From: QHBQ01 sp038230695
GTDB taxonomy: Bacteria > Chloroflexota > Chloroflexia > QHBQ01
DNA length: 6,895 bases
Reading direction: 5' to 3'
NCBI GenBank assembly: GCA_038230695.1
Contig: JBBRMT010000247.1
Coordinates: forward strand, 1 to 6,895
Made by a program: the position numbers and the translations under genes. Of the stretch, positions 1-6,253 are shown piece after piece (positions within the stretch are counted from its first letter, which is position 1; every line of letters starts with the position of its first letter). The notes beneath the pieces were generated by a model. That model saw only the letters and a program-made list of their open reading frames with translations. It had not been told where the DNA came from and did not search any database.

Positions 1-1
1 G

Positions 2-376
2 CGGGGGCGGAGCAAGATCTACGAGCCGGTCGCCGACGACAATCGCAGCAGCGAACTGCGCGAAGGTTTGCTCATCCTTGCCAGTGTGGAGAAGAGCGAC
101 ACTGCCGATCCCATGGGGGTCGCCACCCGCTCCGCCGCCGAAATCGGCAAACTCGCCACCCAGCTTGGGGTGCGCGGGTTGCTGCTGCACTCCTTCGCCC
201 ACCTTTTTGCCGAACTCAGCGACCCGCAGACCGCGATTGACGTGTTGGCCGCCACCGCTGCCGCGCTCGAAGCGCAAGGCTACGCCGTGCAGCGCACCCC
301 GTTCGGCTGGTTCAACACCCTCGAAATCCGCGCCAAAGGCCATCCCCTCTCCCGCGTGGCGAGGGTCGTTAGCTGA
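2..376 (+). CDS. Free-standing threonyl-tRNA synthetase editing domain, 5' end missing
   Basis: The reading frame is open from the left edge (base 2) to a TGA at 374-376, giving the last 124 residues; I estimate about 20 N-terminal residues are missing. The sequence matches the archaeal ThrRS N-terminal editing domain (tRNA-Thr_ED family, D-aminoacyl-tRNA deacylase-like fold). It shows LLILASVEKSD, an HSFAHLF..LSDP segment, QRTPFGW and a C-terminal KGHPLSRVAR. In archaea this domain removes serine wrongly attached to tRNA-Thr, and the His of FAHL and Lys of KGHP are the residues I take as active-site equivalents. The protein stops directly after the KGHP segment, so no synthetase catalytic or anticodon-binding domain follows. 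It would therefore act in trans on mischarged tRNA in the cytoplasm. That function is inferred from family membership. An internal TTG at 68 is not a credible start because conserved sequence lies upstream of it. Confidence 0.85.
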   Translation, partial: RGRSKIYEPVADDNRSSELREGLLILASVEKSDTADPMGVATRSAAEIGKLATQLGVRGLLLHSFAHLFAELSDPQTAIDVLAATAAALEAQGYAVQRTPFGWFNTLEIRAKGHPLSRVARVVS

Positions 377-455
377 CCGGCATCCCGCCCTCAGCGCCCG
401 TGCGGCCAGAGCAAGCGCAACAGGCAGGCGAAGAAAGGCAAAGGCGACGATAGTC

Positions 456-1360
456 ATGGATAGGCTTCCGCCCAGTTTACCTAATCCAACGCCGCGAAGC
501 TCATTTGCCGATTACAAGGATGATGGGCGCACCTGGATTACGCTGGCAACTGGCGAGTATTACCCTGATGTCTTGAAAGAGGCGTTGGTGCTGTACGAAC
601 CTGTACTGGTGTTGTTTAGCAAGTACCTTCGTGAGTCAGAGTCTTCGACTCGCCTACTGCTACGGATTGCTGAAGAACAGTCTATCTGGATGCGTATTCA
701 GCTAGCCAGGGTGTTCAGGAAGTATGTCAGCCCTGAGACACCCGTAGAGATGCTCAAGAAAAAGTCGAAGGCCCAGCAGATCTGCGACCAATTTGGCACG
801 GGCTTTCGCCCCATCCACATTGTACAGGCAGCCTTTGATAGCCGCCCCCTCCCTGATGAAGCACTTTGTGCTTTGCTCTGGGAGTATAAGGATCGAGGTA
901 AGAAGGGCTATGACATAACCTCGCGTTTCTTCTCCTTGTTTCGCCAGCAGTTTCCTTCGCTAGTGATCAAAGGGCCGGAACGCGCCGGACGCGACATCAG
1001 GATGGGTGAAGTTTTCGCTGATTATCCCAGGCCAACCCGACCTGTAGATTTCGTTATCTATGATGAGAGTGGCAGCAAGTGCTGGCAATCGGCTTGGCCC
1101 GCTACGATTCGGATCGCGGTGGCGCACAGGAAGATGATCGCGTTGGTAGCTATATTAGCTGTGCCGATGAAATTCTCGGTTACACTCAGAGGCATGGCCT
1201 CAGAACCAAAGTCATGTTTATGAACGACGGCCCTGGTCTGCTACTTGGCTCGATGTGGTATGACTACGCCGCGATTGAAAGAAGCTGGCCGGGCAGGATT
1301 ATTGTCTTTACGCTCAGGATGATGCCAGAGCGAATAACGCTCGAATGGCTGCAATCCTAG
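456..1360 (+). pseudogene. Type II restriction endonuclease-like protein, single-base frameshift
   Basis: An ATG at 456 opens a frame giving 208 sensible residues (MDRLPPSLPN to DFVIYDESGSK). The sense then jumps at about 1079/1080 to the next frame, which runs LAIGLARYDSDRGGAQEDDR to the TAG at 1358-1360. Restoring one missing base gives about 301 residues. The joined C-terminal half (RPVDFVIYD, YDSDRGGAQEDDR at 1103-1141, DGPGLLLGSMWYDY, PERITLEWL) resembles proteins encoded beside beta-class methyltransferases, which I remember as BstEII-type restriction endonucleases; the family name is from memory. No canonical PD-(D/E)XK triad stands out, though D198 of RPVDF and the acidic YDSDR cluster are candidate catalytic residues. 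Unless corrected, the product has 48 wrong residues after K208 and ends at 1223, losing the conserved part. The start is preceded by only a weak AAAGG. The methyltransferase gene follows after 13 bp, as in an operon. A draft-sequence error cannot be excluded. Confidence 0.7.
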
Positions 1361-1362
1361 TT

Positions 1363-1367
1363 GGAGG
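1363..1367 (+). promoter_or_regulatory. Ribosome binding site of the methyltransferase gene
   Basis: GGAGG lies six bases before the ATG at 1374, two bases after the stop codon of the nuclease gene. It fixes the methyltransferase start at 1374 rather than at the next in-frame ATG (residue 22). It also gives the methyltransferase strong translation that does not depend on the broken upstream frame. Confidence 0.75.
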
Positions 1368-1373
1368 CTGCAT

Positions 1374-2741
1374 ATGGCAACTGGAGTAGCCCGAACCCTA
1401 CGGATCAAAGAACCCACCGCCATTAGCCAACCGTCTATGCCTGATAATACAGACATTGCGCTTTCCTATGCTGGTAAGCGTGATGAGCGCGATATTCTCC
1501 GCACCCAACCCTCGATAACCAGAAATCTTTGGTCAGGGAACGTTGATGTAAATGGCAAAACCCCTAACTATCTCTGCTATGGTGATAACCTGCCGATTTT
1601 GGCAGCCATGCTGCACAATCCATACATTTGTGGACAGGTACGCCTCGTCTATATTGACCCGCCTTATGCTACTCGCAGCATCTTTCAGTCGCGCACTCAG
1701 GAGACATCATACGAGGATCTGCTTGAGGGAGCGCACTACGTAGAGTTCATCCGTGAGCGCCTCATCCTGCTGCGCGAGCTTCTTGCTGAGGATGGCTCGA
1801 TCTATGTCCACCTCGACAAGAACATGGCGTTTCAGATCAAGCTGATTATGGATGAGGTGTTTGGGGCAAGGAACTTCCGCAGTTTGATTACCCGCCGCAA
1901 GCGCAACCCCAAGAATTACACCCGCCGCACCTATGGCAATGTTTCCGACTATATCCTCTTTTACACCAAGAGTGATGATTACGTCTGGTACCGCCCAGTC
2001 GAGGGGTGGAGTATAGAACGCAGCGCCAAAGAGTACCAGTATGCGGAGAAGGATGGGCGGCGCTACAAGAAGGTGCCTATCCACGCGCCGGGTGTTCGCA
2101 ACGGTGCTAGCGGGCAACCCTGGCGCGGGGTGAACCCACCACCAGGTAAACATTGGCAGTACGTTCCCAGCACGCTTGAGGAAATGGATGCGCGAGGCGA
2201 TATCTACTGGTCGCCCAACGGCAACCCGCGTCGTAAGGTCTACCTTGAGGATAGTGACGGAGTGCCGGTGCAGGACATCTGGCTGGATTACCCTGACGCG
2301 CACAATCAGAATATCGAGATTACTGGCTATCCCACCGAGAAGAACCCCGCGCTGCTGGCAAGGATAATTGAAGCATCGTCTAACCCGGGTGATCTGGTGC
2401 TGGATTGCTTCTCCGGCTCCGGCACCACTCTGGCGGTTGCCGCGCAACTGGGTCGCCGCTGGACCAGCATTGACAGCAGCAGCCAGGCAATCGTCGCCAC
2501 GCTGCGCCGCTTCAGTAGCGGCCATGAGCGGATGGGCGACTTTGTTAGCCCCAGGAAAGAAGCAGGCAGCGGCAAGCAGGCACAAGCCAGCTTTACCCTT
2601 CCCTTGTTCGACGTTCTGCCGCCTGGAGTGAGCGCCGCGCCCACCCAGCCACCCATCAGCGACTTTACGCTGCTTGTCGAGCAAAGTAGCGATGCACAGA
2701 CGCTAGAGAAGCTGCTGCAATGTGTGCCAATACTTGCCTAA
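1374..2741 (+). CDS. Site-specific DNA methyltransferase, beta class (DPPY type)
   Basis: This 455-residue protein should transfer a methyl group from S-adenosylmethionine to a base in a specific DNA site. The order of motifs defines the beta class: the catalytic DPPY comes first (residues 95-98, bases 1656-1667, in LVYIDPPYAT). A target-recognition region of roughly residues 165-310 follows, then the motif X-like TGYPTEKNPALLARII (318-332). Last comes the SAM-binding LDCFSGSGTT (343-352), followed by a motif II-like TSIDSS. DPPY favours N6-adenine as product, but N4-cytosine is not excluded. Length and architecture are those of a complete enzyme, and all motifs are intact. The tail after about residue 390 is low in recognisable motifs. 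It follows the frameshifted nuclease gene by 13 bp with a strong GGAGG, so the two form a restriction-modification operon. The recognition sequence cannot be read from the protein. With the nuclease broken it would be an orphan methyltransferase. Confidence 0.92.
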   Translation: MATGVARTLRIKEPTAISQPSMPDNTDIALSYAGKRDERDILRTQPSITRNLWSGNVDVNGKTPNYLCYGDNLPILAAMLHNPYICGQVRLVYIDPPYATRSIFQSRTQETSYEDLLEGAHYVEFIRERLILLRELLAEDGSIYVHLDKNMAFQIKLIMDEVFGARNFRSLITRRKRNPKNYTRRTYGNVSDYILFYTKSDDYVWYRPVEGWSIERSAKEYQYAEKDGRRYKKVPIHAPGVRNGASGQPWRGVNPPPGKHWQYVPSTLEEMDARGDIYWSPNGNPRRKVYLEDSDGVPVQDIWLDYPDAHNQNIEITGYPTEKNPALLARIIEASSNPGDLVLDCFSGSGTTLAVAAQLGRRWTSIDSSSQAIVATLRRFSSGHERMGDFVSPRKEAGSGKQAQASFTLPLFDVLPPGVSAAPTQPPISDFTLLVEQSSDAQTLEKLLQCVPILA

Positions 2742-2747
2742 CCTAAT

Positions 2748-2768
2748 TCAAAACTCAAAACTCAAAAC
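2748..2768 (+). repeat. Three tandem TCAAAAC heptads between convergent genes
   Basis: Three perfect copies of TCAAAAC (2748-2754, 2755-2761, 2762-2768) fill the 20 bp gap between the convergent methyltransferase and glycosyltransferase genes. The third copy overlaps the glycosyltransferase 3' end and supplies its TGA stop. The unit is the same length as, and differs at two positions from, the TCAGCAC heptads inside the glycosyltransferase. Heptanucleotide tandem repeats of this style are known as STRR sequences in cyanobacteria. No hairpin terminator is visible in this gap. Confidence 0.8.
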
Positions 2769-5700
2769 TTCATCAGCGCCACGCTCTTCACCACCATCCG
2801 CACCTGGGCCTGGCCGCCATCATGGATCAGCTTGCCGCCAACCAGGTTGCCGCTGCCACCTTGTGGCCCGCTCAGGACGAGGTCCAGGTTGGCGATGTTA
2901 TGCGCCCCCGGCGGGATGTAGATGACCATCTCATCATCCACCCCGTCGCCGCTGCCGTTGAAGCGCCAGACCAGCCCGGCGGGTTGACCATCTAGCTCGG
3001 CGTTGACCCGCACCATTGCCCCGCTGCTCACCTGCAAATCCACCAGTAGCACGCTGGCTCCGTTCAAGTCGGTGGGCGGCAGGCCGCTCTCCAAAACCGC
3101 GCTCAGGCCAGGGAGAGGGTCGCCCTGGCGGTCAACGTCCAGCAGCGTCTTGCTGATCTGCGCCGTGCCGGTTAGCGGCAGGGTCACGCTTAGAACATCG
3201 CTTTGTGATACTGTCGCCGCGTTGCTCTCGTCGAGGGTCATCTGCCAGTCTTGCGGCTTGATCGGCAACTGCTGCAATCCGAACACGGCGGGCAAGTCCA
3301 CCCCGGCCACGCGATAGACGTTGTACTCCGCACTGCTATCCACCAGGGTTGCAGTTTGCGCCAGCCGCTGGTCAATCATTGCCGCATCGGGCGCATAAAC
3401 GGCGTATACGTCGAGGTTGGTGTGGGCAATCGGTGGCGCTCCGCGCTTGACCACAATGGTATCCAGCCCACGCAGGGTATCCAGCTTCAGCCGATCGAGG
3501 CCGTCGAGGTTGACTCCGCGCAAGTCGGGTGGCACGCCGCCGCCGAAGCCTACCACCCCGATGCGCCCCATCTCTGGACCTAGCTTCAGGCCGGTGGCAG
3601 GCGGGCTGGCATTGCGTTGATAGGTGTACCAGTTGCCCTGGGTGTACACCATGTGCATAAACTTGTTGCGCCCCAGCCACATCCCCTGCTGCATCAGCGG
3701 GTCAAGGTAAGCGCGGTCGCGGGTATCCACCAGGTAGCTGACGTTGTAGTGGTTCAGCCGCTGGTTGAAATCGTCCGCCGTCTTCAGGGTTGCGTAGCTC
3801 AGGAAGTCGTCCCAGCCGGGGTTGCTCATCACGTAATCGCGGCCCAGATAGTAGAGCGGCGCGGTCAGTTCGGTGATCAGCACAGTTTGAGCGGGTGGGG
3901 CGTTGCGGTTGAGGTATAGCATCGTCTGGCCGCCCTCGCCGAGGCGGATGGTTGCTCCTTCAAGAATGTAGAAATTGTCATCCATCAGCCCGTAGACGTT
4001 GGGGAAGGCGCGGAAATCGAACGCCAGATTGGAGAGGGTAGCGACGTAGAGGGTCACGATCAGGAACAGGCCGAAGCCAAGCCCCGCCAGCGGCAACCGC
4101 GTCCGCAGCCGCTCATATACCCAACCCAGCCCGGCAGCGATTAGTGGCAGGGTGAACAGGATGTATCGGCGTTGCCCTTGCAGCAGAAACCAGACGATCG
4201 TGAATACCAACGCGTAGCCAAACCCCCACCATAGCGCGGGGTCTACCTTGTGTTCACTATCCACATCTACATCCGACTGCCGCCCCCGCACCCTCTTCAC
4301 CACCAACCAGCCGCCCAGCAGCAACGCGACCGGCAACAGCGCGGTGGTAACAGGCACGAGACGCGGCACCGCGAAGCCGCCGCGCAGGGGGCTGGCTTGA
4401 TCCATCCACAGGTTCCAGAACAGGTACTTGAGCATCCCCCCGATGCTGAAAGTCATCGGCCCCTGATCCACCGAATAGAATAGATAGCTGACCAGTTGCT
4501 TGTAGTTGGCATCGCCAACCGGGCTGTTCCAGCCGTGAAATATACCGTTAAGCTCCGGCCACAGCGGGTTGCCCAGCACAATCCAGCTAGCGATATAAGA
4601 ATAGCAGGCGGTCAGCCCGCCAATCAGCCCCGCTACTGCTGCCAGGCGGAGGGCGCTGAGTGCTGAGTGCTGAGTGCTGATTGCTGAGTCAGTGCTGAGT
4701 GCTGAGTGCTGAGCGCTGAGTGGGTGGTTTGTAGGGGCGAACCGTTGTTCGCCCTGCTGAGTGCTGAACGCTGAGATGGGCGCAACAAATTGCACGTCAG
4801 CAGCGTTGGCATTGTAGGGGCGTGATATATCACGCCCTGGCGCTCGCCCTGCATCTTCGCTATCATGCAAGCTGGTGTCATTCTCCCTCCCCCATCTCGG
4901 GGGGGGGCTGGGGTGAGGGGCAGCACGTTTGCGCCACCATTTGGCGATCACCAGCGCAATCGTCAACAAAATAAGCGGTGCGCCAAACACCTTAATTGCC
5001 GCCGCTGTGCCAGCCAGCAGCGCTGCGACGGTCAGCCAGCCGCTGCGCTCGGTTCGCCACCAGCGGTAGAGGGCATAAAGGCAAAACAGGGTGAAGAAGG
5101 CGTTGCCAACATCCACATAGGCGGTGCCGATCTCGCGGTTGACAAGGGGTTGTACAAGGAAAGCGGCAGCGGCGAATAGGCCCACTCTCCCACTGAGGCC
5201 CAGGCTACGGCAGAAGCCGTAGGCTCCGACGGCGGTGAGGATGCCCATCGCCCAGTGCATCACCCCGGCAATCGAGCCAGCCGCCCAGTTACCACCGCCA
5301 AACAGGGTCAGCGGCCAGGTGTAGATGAACTCCATACCCTCGGCGAATAGGATGACCGTCTCGCTATAGACTGGCACGAAGCCGTGATGCGCCACGTACT
5401 GGCGGGGCAGGGCCAGGTGGTAGAGCATCGTATCGTACAGCACGGGCGGGGCTAGCGTGGTTGCCAACGCCAGGATTGCGCTCAGAACGGTTGCCAGCAG
5501 CAGCACGAACGGCACGAAGTTGCGTACCGGATGGCGCACCTCGCCGAGCGTGCTGCGTAGCGCCATACCCAGCGTATGATGCTTCCACCAGGGGATGAGC
5601 AGGCGGCGTTGCGCCAGCCACAGCAGCGTCCCCAGCGTGGCGGCAATAGTCAACGTCCAGACTAGCCAATCGTAGAGCCAACCTGCCAGGTTCAGCAGGG

Positions 5701-6115
5701 TGAAGATCAGGCAGACCAGCCCATAACCGAGCGCGGCGGCCACGCCGATGCCAAGCAGCGCTGGCTCATCGCCGAAGCGTAGGCCGAGCAATCGCCCGCT
5801 CCATACGCCGAGGGCAATCACCAGCAGGGTTAGCCAGATGCCCGCTAGCAGGAGCAGCATATGTGCTAGTAGCACATCCCAGTGCGGCAGCACGAATATG
5901 CGCGACAACGCCCCGCTAGGCGCGAAGTTCAGCAGCCTGTTGCTAAGGTCGCGCAGGTCGAACGACCCCAGCATCCCCCAAACCACCGCTGCGAACCAGG
6001 CAACTAGCACGAGGCTGGCAGCCAATCGCAGCCACCAGCCCGCATTGCCTACCGACAGCCCAACGCCACGTCGTTCTGTATCATCGTTATCTATGTTATC
6101 GGCAAGTTCGGCCAA
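2762..6115 (-). CDS. Large GT-C type membrane glycosyltransferase with a translated repeat island
   Basis: This 1117-residue protein reads from a TTG at 6113-6115, supported by GAAGGG seven bases upstream and an in-frame TAA 18 bases upstream. About 15 hydrophobic helices are visible, roughly at 29-49, 83-104, 119-144, 146-168, 200-222, 276-300, 308-325, 333-351, 359-391, 490-514, 586-606, 626-645, 650-667 and 674-695. After helix five comes APPVLYDTMLYHLALPRQY (222-240), the loop where GT39/ArnT-like enzymes carry their catalytic acidic residue; D228 is the candidate. Such enzymes move a sugar from a polyprenyl-phosphate carrier to an acceptor outside the membrane; donor and acceptor are unknown here. 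Residues 700-840 look like the usual extracytoplasmic tail, and 840-1117 are a further soluble region I do not recognise. Residues about 398-489 are encoded by interspersed repeats and lie in a loop after the basic KWWRKR, probably cytoplasmic. Without them the protein would be near 1030 residues. It converges on the methyltransferase gene. Confidence 0.8.
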   Translation of the reverse strand: MAELADNIDNDDTERRGVGLSVGNAGWWLRLAASLVLVAWFAAVVWGMLGSFDLRDLSNRLLNFAPSGALSRIFVLPHWDVLLAHMLLLLAGIWLTLLVIALGVWSGRLLGLRFGDEPALLGIGVAAALGYGLVCLIFTLLNLAGWLYDWLVWTLTIAATLGTLLWLAQRRLLIPWWKHHTLGMALRSTLGEVRHPVRNFVPFVLLLATVLSAILALATTLAPPVLYDTMLYHLALPRQYVAHHGFVPVYSETVILFAEGMEFIYTWPLTLFGGGNWAAGSIAGVMHWAMGILTAVGAYGFCRSLGLSGRVGLFAAAAFLVQPLVNREIGTAYVDVGNAFFTLFCLYALYRWWRTERSGWLTVAALLAGTAAAIKVFGAPLILLTIALVIAKWWRKRAAPHPSPPPRWGRENDTSLHDSEDAGRAPGRDISRPYNANAADVQFVAPISAFSTQQGEQRFAPTNHPLSAQHSALSTDSAISTQHSALSALRLAAVAGLIGGLTACYSYIASWIVLGNPLWPELNGIFHGWNSPVGDANYKQLVSYLFYSVDQGPMTFSIGGMLKYLFWNLWMDQASPLRGGFAVPRLVPVTTALLPVALLLGGWLVVKRVRGRQSDVDVDSEHKVDPALWWGFGYALVFTIVWFLLQGQRRYILFTLPLIAAGLGWVYERLRTRLPLAGLGFGLFLIVTLYVATLSNLAFDFRAFPNVYGLMDDNFYILEGATIRLGEGGQTMLYLNRNAPPAQTVLITELTAPLYYLGRDYVMSNPGWDDFLSYATLKTADDFNQRLNHYNVSYLVDTRDRAYLDPLMQQGMWLGRNKFMHMVYTQGNWYTYQRNASPPATGLKLGPEMGRIGVVGFGGGVPPDLRGVNLDGLDRLKLDTLRGLDTIVVKRGAPPIAHTNLDVYAVYAPDAAMIDQRLAQTATLVDSSAEYNVYRVAGVDLPAVFGLQQLPIKPQDWQMTLDESNAATVSQSDVLSVTLPLTGTAQISKTLLDVDRQGDPLPGLSAVLESGLPPTDLNGASVLLVDLQVSSGAMVRVNAELDGQPAGLVWRFNGSGDGVDDEMVIYIPPGAHNIANLDLVLSGPQGGSGNLVGGKLIHDGGQAQVRMVVKSVALMKF
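4654..4720 (-). repeat. Nine heptad repeats, (TCAGCAC)n on the minus strand
   Basis: On the plus strand the units are TGCTGAG or one-base variants: 4654, 4661, 4668, 4675 (TGCTGAT) and 4682, then a four-base interruption TCAG (4689-4692), then 4693, 4700, 4707 and 4714. Because seven is not a multiple of three, the translation repeats every 21 bases as the heptapeptide STQHSAL. In this orientation none of the three frames contains a stop. Confidence 0.85.
4729..4754. repeat. Palindromic interspersed element, copy 1
   Basis: TTGTAGGGGCG (4729-4739) leads into a perfect eight-base-pair stem: GGGCGAAC at 4735-4742 pairs with GTTCGCCC at 4747-4754 around a CGTT loop. The left flank is identical to that of the element at 4812-4837, and heptad repeats abut both sides. 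Confidence 0.8.
4755..4775 (-). repeat. Three further heptad repeats
   Basis: TGCTGAG, TGCTGAA and CGCTGAG follow the first hairpin element without a gap. This suggests that the hairpin inserted into an already existing heptad array, or that the two spread together. Confidence 0.75.
4812..4837. repeat. Palindromic interspersed element, copy 2
   Basis: TTGTAGGGGCG (4812-4822) is the same left flank as in copy 1, 83 bases away. It is followed by a perfect 20-base palindrome at 4818-4837 (GGGCGTGATA and its reverse complement). The inner stem differs from copy 1 but the complementary bases changed together, as expected if the fold or symmetry is what is kept. Confidence 0.8.
4883..4920. repeat. 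GC-rich imperfect inverted element with a nine-G run
   Basis: CCCTCCCCC (4885-4893) and GGGGTGAGGGG (4910-4920) form an imperfect inverted repeat around a run of nine G at 4899-4907. It encodes HPSPPPRWGR in the glycosyltransferase. I associate C-rich elements of this type with intergenic repeats in several bacterial phyla, but could not check copy number. Confidence 0.6.
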
Positions 6116-6122
6116 TCCGAAA

Positions 6123-6128
6123 CCCTTC
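6123..6128 (-). promoter_or_regulatory. Ribosome binding site of the glycosyltransferase gene
   Basis: On the minus strand GAAGGG lies seven bases before the TTG at 6113-6115. An in-frame TAA at 6131-6133 rules out an earlier start, and the first membrane helix begins about 28 residues in, so the TTG is the best start. Confidence 0.6.
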
Positions 6129-6225
6129 TTTTACCCTTAGCGCGACGAGTGATGGCTCATTGCTGCTTAAACAAAGTTTTGATCGCCAGGCCATAGACAC
6201 AATTGGAAGCATCCCTTAGTACGAG

Positions 6226-6251
6226 GCCGCTAGCCAGCAAGCGGCTTGCTG
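6226..6251. repeat. Competing hairpins near the glycosyltransferase leader
   Basis: CAGCAAG (6235-6241) and CTTGCTG (6245-6251) form a seven-base-pair stem with a three-base loop. GCCGCT (6226-6231) can instead pair with AGCGGC (6240-6245), so the two stems exclude each other. No U-tract follows, so this is not a standard terminator. It could be leader structure or the end of the unassigned open stretch; function unknown. Confidence 0.45.
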
Positions 6252-6253
6252 AG

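Larger units (their letters stand above)
4654..4920 (-). repeat. In-frame island of several interspersed repeat types inside the glycosyltransferase
   Basis: The stretch holds 12 heptads, two perfect hairpins with a shared left flank, a degenerate third hairpin (around 4778-4798) and a GC-rich element. It lies wholly inside the glycosyltransferase frame without a stop. The segment as drawn is 267 bp, a multiple of three, though the edges are my estimate. It encodes a low-complexity segment (HPSPPPRWGR, then STQHSAL-like repeats) between two membrane helices. Repeats of this kind are normally intergenic, so I read this as repeat invasion tolerated in a loop, comparable in principle to the palindromic elements found inside Rickettsia proteins. 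Confidence 0.75.

Noticed and set aside
78..455. Long upstream extension of the nuclease reading frame on the plus strand
   Set aside because: The frame happens to be open but overlaps the editing-domain gene and gives a proline- and alanine-rich peptide of shadow type. The ATG at 456 begins sensible sequence.
377..457. Minus-strand peptide starting at 457 that looks like a membrane helix (MTIVAFAFLRLPVALALAAR), as a possible gene remnant displaced by the cassette
   Set aside because: It is short, quickly runs antisense into the editing-domain gene, and GC-rich antisense often gives such leucine- and alanine-rich peptides.
1074..1085. Programmed -1 ribosomal frameshift in the nuclease gene
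   Set aside because: There is no slippery X XXY YYZ sequence and no obvious downstream stem, so mutation or a sequencing error is simpler.
1707..2684. Minus-strand 325-codon open frame opposite the methyltransferase
   Set aside because: It is antisense to a gene with all methyltransferase motifs and shows no family features, so it is a shadow.
4654..4920. CRISPR array
   Set aside because: The units are seven bases in direct tandem without unique spacers of constant length, and no cas-like gene is nearby.
4633..4926. Second open frame on the minus strand through the repeat island
   Set aside because: It is the same repeat read one base out of phase. It is open only because the heptads lack stops in this orientation, and it has no flanking helices.
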